64,000 bases of DNA from Tabrizicola sp. (GTDB lineage: Bacteria > Pseudomonadota > Alphaproteobacteria > Rhodobacterales > Rhodobacteraceae): positions 124,001 to 188,000 of the forward strand of contig NZ_JAUCZH010000001.1 in the NCBI RefSeq assembly GCF_030373185.1. Direction: 5' to 3'. Numbering within the stretch: position 1 is the first letter of the stretch; each line of letters begins with the position of its first letter. Positions 58,911 to 64,000 of this stretch are shown here, piece by piece. The translations under genes were made by a program, and so were the position numbers. The notes under the pieces are model-generated. The model was not told the origin of the DNA. It saw nothing but the letters and a program-made list of their open reading frames with translations, and did no database searches.

Positions 58911-59164
58911 CTCCAGCGCCAGTCGCCGTCGGTCTTCTTTCGGGCAATGACGATGAAAGCGATGATCAAAGCCACGTCGAGCACCAGAAACAACAGGATC
59001 CGACCCAGCGACGGCACGTTCCCCGACGCAAGCGGCAACAGCAGAAGCCAACCCACCAGCGCAAGGCTGACCAGGATGACCAGCAGAATGGCTGCCCAGC
59101 CCTTCCAGTTGCGCGGCGCGGCGCCGTAACCATGGGTTTTCGGCTTGAACCAGAACTCCGACAC
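58895..59164 (-). CDS. Small two-helix membrane protein
   Basis: An 89-residue protein with two hydrophobic helices (about 24-45 and 55-74), an N-terminal EFWFKPKTHGYGAAPRNWKGW and a basic Trp-rich end. I do not know a function. Overlap with the FAD oxidoreductase start suggests co-expression. Upstream lies the tRNA gene. Confidence 0.7.
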   Translation of the reverse strand: MSEFWFKPKTHGYGAAPRNWKGWAAILLVILVSLALVGWLLLLPLASGNVPSLGRILLFLVLDVALIIAFIVIARKKTDGDWRWRWGGK

Positions 59165-59214
59165 GGTCGTCTCCTACTCATAGGGTGGGGAGGGATCCCC
59201 TCAGGAGCAAGTCT

Positions 59215-59291
59215 TGGTAGGCCCGGAGGGACTCGAACCCCCAACCAAGGCGTTATGAGCGCCCTGCTCTAACCAATTGAGCTACAGGCCC
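59215..59291 (-). tRNA. tRNA with CAU anticodon, probably tRNA-Ile2
   Basis: A full 77-base cloverleaf with encoded CCA. The acceptor is GGGCCTG paired to the 3' side, the anticodon loop is CTCATAA, and the T arm is GGGGGTTCGAGTCCCTC. The anticodon CAU could be elongator Met or Ile2 (lysidine-modified). C4 and C5 in the acceptor favour recognition by TilS, so Ile2 is my preference. Confidence 0.85.
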
Positions 59292-59301
59292 ATGGCGCTT
59301 G

Positions 59302-59329
59302 TGCCTAGCAGAGATGGCAGGCGGGTCAA
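59302..59329 (-). promoter_or_regulatory. Promoter of the CAU tRNA gene
   Basis: On the minus strand TTGACC (59324-59329) and TAGGCA (59302-59307) are 16 bases apart, ending 10 bases before the tRNA. Position and sequence suit a strong tRNA promoter. Confidence 0.55.
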
Positions 59330-59425
59330 GCCAAAGCATGAAGGAATCATCTTGTGCGCCGCTTTGGCCCTGCTACCGTCAGCGAACTTAAAAGCCAATA
59401 TTTTTGAGGGAGCTAGGCATACGTG

Positions 59426-59650
59426 ATGGCGTTCAAGTCCAAGGTCATGCTTGCCATGACGACGATTTTTTCGGCCGCCTCGGCATTTGCCGGTGATGTG
59501 GTCATGCCGCCGGATCCGCCAGTCGTTGACAGTTCCAGTGGTAATGACTCGGCCCTTCTAGTCTTGCTGGTGATCGGCGCGGTGCTGCTGGCGGTCAACA
59601 GTGGCAAGATGGGCAAGCCGAAGGCTGACCCGGAAACGACCGACGAATAG
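59426..59650 (+). CDS. Small exported/membrane protein (74 aa)
   Basis: A 74-residue protein with an N-terminal signal peptide (about 1-22, cleavage near AFA before GDVV), a Pro-rich mature start, and a C-terminal hydrophobic helix LLVLLVIGAVLLAV before a charged tail. GTG at 59423 is an alternative start. I recognise no function. The stop lies 7 bases before the convergent hydroxylase gene end. Confidence 0.65.
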   Translation: MAFKSKVMLAMTTIFSAASAFAGDVVMPPDPPVVDSSSGNDSALLVLLVIGAVLLAVNSGKMGKPKADPETTDE

Positions 59651-59657
59651 ACCGGAC

Positions 59658-60587
59658 CTATCCGTTGGATCGGCCTTGTCCGGCAAGGCGCAGCATGCGC
59701 CTGACCGGATCCCACAGGATCGGACCAAGCCTCTGTGTCATCAGAGGCTTTTCCGCATCTTCCGCAAGGCCGAAGGTCAGCGTTTCATCGCCCCGCACGA
59801 TGTAAAGCGTGCCAAACATCCAGTCCCAGACCGCAAGCGAATTGCCGAAGTTCTTGCCGTAATGCGCCGGATCGCGGCTGTGATGGATCTGGTGCTGCGC
59901 GGGCGAGATGATCAGACGTTCCAGTACCGGCCCGTAGCTGAGCCAGACATGCGAATGATGCAGGGCCGCAAGGGCTGCATTGGCCAGCACGAAGCAGGCG
60001 TTTATCCCGGCGATCTGGGCCACCGCGGTCTCGGGGCTGAGGGCTCCGACCAGAACGCCCTGAACCACCCCGATGATCGACGATTGCACAAGGGTGGACA
60101 CCACGATGCCAACCGGATGCTGGCGGTAGGTAGTGAAGGGGGTCAGCACCTCGGCGCTGTGGTGGACGGCATGCAGCGGCCAGATCGCCGACCAGCGGTG
60201 ATAGAACCGGTGCATCCAGTAATTGGCGAAATCCGTTGGCACCCACAGAATCAGCGCCAGCATGACCGGCCCAAGGCTGTGCGGTGCAAGGATCGGTGCG
60301 GGCATGACACCCGCGACAAAGGTCGCGATCACCGTGGTCAGGGTCAGCGCACCAAGGATGCCAAAGGCCGCAAACCCGCGTGAAATGGCGAAAAGCTGAA
60401 TGTCGATCAGGTGGGATTGATGCAGGTAGATCTCTTTCGGCACCAGCCAGCGCCAGAACCCGCCGGTCATCCGGCGCCCGCGATAGACCAGCCAGGCGGC
60501 GGCGACGGCCAGCAGCAGATACCCCGGCGCTATCACCAGCGAGGCACCGAAGAACGTCTGATAAAGGTCTTGCAGGATTTCCGACAC
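59658..60587 (-). CDS. Sterol desaturase / fatty acid hydroxylase family di-iron membrane protein
   Basis: A 309-residue membrane enzyme with several helices and the three His clusters of the family: HRFYH (about 123-127), HAVHHS (about 137-142) and HQIHH (about 231-235). These bind a di-iron centre that inserts oxygen into a lipid. The lipid could be a fatty acid, carotenoid or hopanoid. No partner gene is adjacent. It is divergent from purM. Confidence 0.87.
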   Translation of the reverse strand: MSEILQDLYQTFFGASLVIAPGYLLLAVAAAWLVYRGRRMTGGFWRWLVPKEIYLHQSHLIDIQLFAISRGFAAFGILGALTLTTVIATFVAGVMPAPILAPHSLGPVMLALILWVPTDFANYWMHRFYHRWSAIWPLHAVHHSAEVLTPFTTYRQHPVGIVVSTLVQSSIIGVVQGVLVGALSPETAVAQIAGINACFVLANAALAALHHSHVWLSYGPVLERLIISPAQHQIHHSRDPAHYGKNFGNSLAVWDWMFGTLYIVRGDETLTFGLAEDAEKPLMTQRLGPILWDPVRRMLRLAGQGRSNG

Positions 60588-60725
60588 TCACCTGTCCCCG
60601 AATGCCCACGCCCGACGTCTGCCCCAGCAGTAAACTCTGGCGCCGGGCGGTCAAGGCTGCGGTTGCCGCTGCACCCGTCTTGGTGTAGCGACCACGCGAC
60701 ACTCCAGCGGATAAAGGGATGCGGG

Positions 60726-61772
60726 ATGGCCAAGGGACCGAACGGGCTGACCTATGCGGATGCGGGCGTGGATATCGACGCCGGGAACGCGCTTGTGGAC
60801 CGGATCAAGCCTGCTGCCAAGGCGACCAGCCGGCCGGGCGTGATGGGCGGGCTTGGCGGGTTCGGGGCGCTGTTTGACCTGAAGGCGGCGGGCTATGCCG
60901 ACCCGGTTCTGGTGGCCGCGACCGACGGGGTCGGCACCAAGCTGCGGATCGCCATCGACACCGGGCTTGTCGATACGATCGGCATCGATCTGGTGGCGAT
61001 GTGCGTCAACGACCTTGTGTGTCAGGGCGCCGAGCCCTTGTTCTTCCTTGACTATTTCGCCACCGGCAAGCTGGAGCTTGATCAGGCCACCCGCATCATC
61101 ACCGGCATCGCCAAGGGCTGCGCAGACAGTGGCTGCGCGCTGATCGGCGGTGAGACGGCGGAGATGCCGGGCATGTATCACAAGGGCGATTTCGACCTTG
61201 CCGGTTTCGCCGTGGGCGCGATGGAACGCGGCGCGGCGCTTCCGGCGGATGTGGCCGAAGGCGACGTGCTGCTGGGCCTTGCCTCGAACGGGGTCCATTC
61301 CAACGGCTACAGCTTCGTGCGCAAGGTGGTGGAACTGTCGGGCCTTGGCTGGGACGCAGCCTCGCCGTTCTCGGACGGCACGCTGGGCCACGCGCTCTTG
61401 GCCCCGACCCGGCTTTATGTCCGCCAGACGCTGGCGGCGGTGCGGGCGGGCGGGGTTCACGCGCTTGCCCATATCACCGGGGGCGGGCTGACCGAGAACC
61501 CGCCGCGTGTGCTGCCTGACGGGCTTGCCTGCGAGATCGACCTTTCCACATGGACCTTGCCGCCGGTCTTTCGCTGGCTGGCCGAAACCGCGGGGATGGC
61601 CGAGGCAGAGTTGCTCAAGACCTTCAACTGCGGGTTGGGGATGATGCTTGTGGTGGCCGAAGATCGGGCAGATGCGATTGCCGACCTTCTGACCGCTGAA
61701 GGTGAAACTGTGACCCGCATCGGCCGCGTAGTTGCGGGGCAGGGGGTCATCTACAAGGGCCGCCTGCTGTGA
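60726..61772 (+). CDS. purM: Phosphoribosylformylglycinamidine cyclo-ligase
   Basis: A 348-residue AIR synthetase, the fifth step of purine synthesis. It has the ATP-grasp-like PurM fold with [24 protein letters not shown] (about 60-73) and [11 protein letters not shown]. The [13 protein letters not shown] block lies near 256-268. ATG 60726 yields the family length. It overlaps purN as GTGA. Confidence 0.97.
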   Translation: MAKGPNGLTYADAGVDIDAGNALVDRIKPAAKATSRPGVMGGLGGFGALFDLKAAGYADPVLVAATDGVGTKLRIAIDTGLVDTIGIDLVAMCVNDLVCQGAEPLFFLDYFATGKLELDQATRIITGIAKGCADSGCALIGGETAEMPGMYHKGDFDLAGFAVGAMERGAALPADVAEGDVLLGLASNGVHSNGYSFVRKVVELSGLGWDAASPFSDGTLGHALLAPTRLYVRQTLAAVRAGGVHALAHITGGGLTENPPRVLPDGLACEIDLSTWTLPPVFRWLAETAGMAEAELLKTFNCGLGMMLVVAEDRADAIADLLTAEGETVTRIGRVVAGQGVIYKGRLL

Positions 61773-62356
61773 AGCGCGTTGCCATCCTGATTTCCGGGGG
61801 TGGCTCCAACATGCTGGAACTGGTGCGGTCGATGACTGGCGACCATCCGGCGCGGCCTGTGCTGGTGGCATCAAACGATCCGTCTGCAAGCGGTCTGGCA
61901 AAGGCCGCAGCGCTTGGCGTGCCGGTGGTGGCGGTGGATCATCGCCCCTATGGCCGCGACCGCGCGGCATTCGAGGCTGCACTTCAGGCCCATATTGAAG
62001 CAGCGCACCCGGATATCCTTTGTCTTGCCGGGTTCATGCGCGTCCTGACCCCCGGCTTTGTCAGCCATTTCGAAGGGCGGATGCTGAATATCCACCCGTC
62101 ACTTTTGCCCAGATATCCCGGCCTCCATACCCATCAGCGCGCGATTGACGCGGGCGATACCGAGGCAGGCTGCACCGTTCATGAGGTTACCGCCGAACTC
62201 GATGCCGGGCCGATCCTAGGTCAGGCGCGAGTGCCGGTGTTGCCGGACGACACCGCCGAAAGCCTTGCCGCCCGTGTCCTTGTGGCCGAACATAGGCTTT
62301 ACCCCGCCGTCCTGCGCCGTTTTGCAGCGGAAGACCTGACGCCGCTGATCCTTTGA
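61769..62356 (+). CDS. purN: Phosphoribosylglycinamide formyltransferase
   Basis: A 195-residue enzyme that adds the formyl group from 10-formyl-THF to GAR. The start is GTG overlapping purM. Visible are [12 protein letters not shown], the catalytic [20 protein letters not shown] with Asn and His, and the downstream Asp in [10 protein letters not shown]. Length is typical. Confidence 0.97.
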   Translation: MKRVAILISGGGSNMLELVRSMTGDHPARPVLVASNDPSASGLAKAAALGVPVVAVDHRPYGRDRAAFEAALQAHIEAAHPDILCLAGFMRVLTPGFVSHFEGRMLNIHPSLLPRYPGLHTHQRAIDAGDTEAGCTVHEVTAELDAGPILGQARVPVLPDDTAESLAARVLVAEHRLYPAVLRRFAAEDLTPLIL

Positions 62357-62454
62357 CCGGGGCAAGAGGTCGCGCGGGGCTTTCCAAGCGGGGCTTCGGT
62401 GCTTATAGCGGACTCACCCCGGCGGGATGACCCCGCACCCGCGAAAGGACGGCC

Positions 62455-63612
62455 ATGCGCACGATTACCACCACAGAAGACCTCGCTGCCTTCTGCGAGG
62501 CCGCCAAGGGCCAGCCTTACGTCACCATCGACACCGAATTCCTGCGCGAGCGGACCTATTGGTCAAAGCTCTGCCTGATCCAGATGGCGCTGCCGGGGGC
62601 GGATGGCGACGCGGTGCTGGTGGACCCGATCGAGGGGTCGGAAATGTCGCTGGAACCGCTGTATGATCTCTTTCGCCACGAGGCGACGGTGAAGGTCTTT
62701 CACGCCGCGCGGCAGGATCTGGAAATCTTCTTTGTCGAAGGCAACAGCTTTCCCAAGCCCCTGTTTGACACCCAGATCGCCGCGATGGTCTGCGGCTTTG
62801 GCGAACAGGTCGGCTATGAAACGCTGGTCAAGAAGATCGCGAAAGCCAACCTTGACAAGACCAGCCGCTTTACCGACTGGTCGCGTCGCCCGCTTTCGGA
62901 GGCGCAGAAGGATTATGCGCTGGCCGATGTGACCCATCTGCGGGTGATTTATGAATGGCTTGCAGCACAGCTGAAAAAGAACGGCCGCGCGGATTGGGTG
63001 GCCGAGGAACTGGCGATCCTGACCGAACCCGAAACCTATACCGTCCGGCCCGATGAGGCATGGATGCGGATCAAGACGCGCACAACATCGGGCCGGTTTC
63101 TGGCGGTGGTCAAGGCGCTGGCCCGGTTCCGCGAGGCTTACGCGCAGGCGCAAAACGTGCCGCGCAGCCGGGTGATGAAGGACGACGCCCTGCTGGAGCT
63201 TGCCTCCACCCGCCCGACCACGGCCGAAGAACTGGGCCGGTCGCGCCTTTTGCTGCGCGAAGGCCGCAAGCCCGAGATTGCCGACGGCATTCTGGCAGCG
63301 GTCAAGGAAGGGCTGGAGATGCGCCCCGAAGACATGCCCAGGATCGACGTGCAGCGCGAACAGTTGCAGGTCAACCCGGCGCTGGCTGATCTGTTGCGCG
63401 TGCTGTTGAAGGCCAAGTCGGAAAGTCTTGGCGTGGCCCCGCGCCTGATCGCCTCCAGCGCCGATCTGGATCTGATCGCCGCAGGTGAGCGTGAGGTTGC
63501 AGCCCTTGGCGGCTGGCGGCGCGAAGCCTTTGGCGATGACGCCATCCGGCTGTGCAGGGGCGAGATTGCCCTGTCGGCCAAGGGCAACGAAGTGCGCGTG
63601 GTGCAGCTTTAG
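62455..63612 (+). CDS. rnd: Ribonuclease D
   Basis: A 385-residue 3'-5' exoribonuclease for tRNA maturation. The DEDD exonuclease domain has DTEFLRE (about 24-30), VFHAARQDLEIFF, and DYALADVTHLRVIYEWL near 158-174. HRDC-type helices follow (TTSGRFLAVVKALARFREAYA). AAAGGA stands before ATG 62455. It follows purMN, an arrangement common in this group. Confidence 0.95.
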   Translation: MRTITTTEDLAAFCEAAKGQPYVTIDTEFLRERTYWSKLCLIQMALPGADGDAVLVDPIEGSEMSLEPLYDLFRHEATVKVFHAARQDLEIFFVEGNSFPKPLFDTQIAAMVCGFGEQVGYETLVKKIAKANLDKTSRFTDWSRRPLSEAQKDYALADVTHLRVIYEWLAAQLKKNGRADWVAEELAILTEPETYTVRPDEAWMRIKTRTTSGRFLAVVKALARFREAYAQAQNVPRSRVMKDDALLELASTRPTTAEELGRSRLLLREGRKPEIADGILAAVKEGLEMRPEDMPRIDVQREQLQVNPALADLLRVLLKAKSESLGVAPRLIASSADLDLIAAGEREVAALGGWRREAFGDDAIRLCRGEIALSAKGNEVRVVQL

Positions 63613-63644
63613 ACCCGGCGGGCCTTGCCCGGCCCCGCTTGGCC

Positions 63645-64000
63645 CTATCGCCGGGAGACGCGGGCGTTGCCTGAACCTTGCACGACAATTTCGCGCACGC
63701 CGTCCAGCTTGAAGTCGGAAATGTAGATCGCCACCTCGACCTCGCGGGAGCGGGGGGTGTTCACATCGGTCTTGGTGATCGGCGGCAGCAGCCGGAATTC
63801 GTAGACCAGCACGCCATTTTCATTCAGGGGAAGCGCCACCAGTTCGGCCGACCACCAGCCCTGCGTCGGGGTCAGGCCGGTGGCACGCACGATCGCCCCA
63901 CCCGGCATCGGTTCCACCGACATTGTCAGAACCGCTTCGACCAAGGGACGCGGGTCGGTTTGTTCCGAAGGCAGCACGATGGTTTCGCGCGGTTCGGACT
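63645..64000 (-). CDS. Uncharacterised protein, 5' end beyond the window
   Basis: An open frame that reaches the right edge without a required start (residues before the internal GTG read SEPRETIV). The visible 118 residues are a beta-rich domain with LTPTQGWWSAELVALPL and VEVAIYISDFKLDGVREIVVQG. It resembles small lipoproteins conserved in Rhodobacterales, but the signal is outside the window, so this is a guess. Confidence 0.6.
   Translation of the reverse strand, partial: SEPRETIVLPSEQTDPRPLVEAVLTMSVEPMPGGAIVRATGLTPTQGWWSAELVALPLNENGVLVYEFRLLPPITKTDVNTPRSREVEVAIYISDFKLDGVREIVVQGSGNARVSRR

Noticed and set aside
59187-59200. GGGGA/TCCCC hairpin after the tRNA
   Set aside because: The stem is only five pairs and no T tract follows, so terminator status is not supported.

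Overview
The window reads as chromosomal DNA of a Rhodobacteraceae bacterium (Alphaproteobacteria, Rhodobacter/Gemmobacter/Tabrizicola-like). The evidence is the high G+C, gene order typical of the group (yfgM-bamB-der, yajC-secD-secF-Mth938, ccmA-B-C-D-G, purM-purN-rnd, a soxBDAG sarcosine oxidase operon) and a polyol operon laid out like smoEFGKS-mtlK of Rhodobacter sphaeroides. I see no prophage, insertion sequence, rRNA operon or CRISPR array. Most of the window is ordinary core genome with a few accessory islands of interest.

Layout. 1-3 kb: a PhyH-like protein, then a minus-strand run of a DUF1289 protein, ruvX and ccmI. 3-9 kb: sarcosine oxidase soxB-D-A-G, followed by an Fe-type superoxide dismutase. 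9-18 kb: a LOG-family protein, a LysM envelope protein, an ArsR regulator facing an ATM1-type exporter across a palindromic operator, yfgM-bamB-der, and a TspO-like membrane protein. 18-27 kb: serS, yajC-secD-secF-Mth938, an aldo/keto reductase and the cytochrome c maturation genes ccmABCDG. 27-36 kb: aconitase, a DUF1223 protein, an acyltransferase, a DMT transporter, a stand-alone FliG, two very small secreted proteins and purB. 36-44.8 kb: an EEP-domain protein, a DMSP lyase (dddP) divergent from a DUF3445/HODM-like gene and an esterase, glnB-glnA, and a bifunctional Nnr carrying an in-frame palindromic insertion. 44.8-53 kb: an eight-gene polyol operon (HAD phosphatase, SorC-type regulator, ABC transporter, sorbitol and mannitol dehydrogenases). 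53-60.6 kb: a Hanks-type kinase, an operon pairing a CRTAC1-like FG-GAP protein with a vanadium haloperoxidase, an FAD oxidoreductase, a CAU tRNA and a fatty acid hydroxylase. 60.7-64 kb: purM-purN, rnd and a gene cut by the window edge.

How the genes fit together. Several accessory loci point to life around algae. DddP acts on the algal osmolyte DMSP, sarcosine oxidase finishes glycine betaine catabolism, the Smo/Mtl operon takes up and oxidises mannitol and sorbitol, and a vanadium haloperoxidase is present. The core genes cover protein export, outer-membrane assembly, haem delivery to c-type cytochromes, nitrogen assimilation, purine synthesis and the TCA cycle.

Limits. Starts were chosen by eye from ribosome binding sites, overlaps with upstream genes and family lengths. 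All functional calls come from recognising motifs and family resemblance, without any database search. Promoters and operators are pattern matches only.
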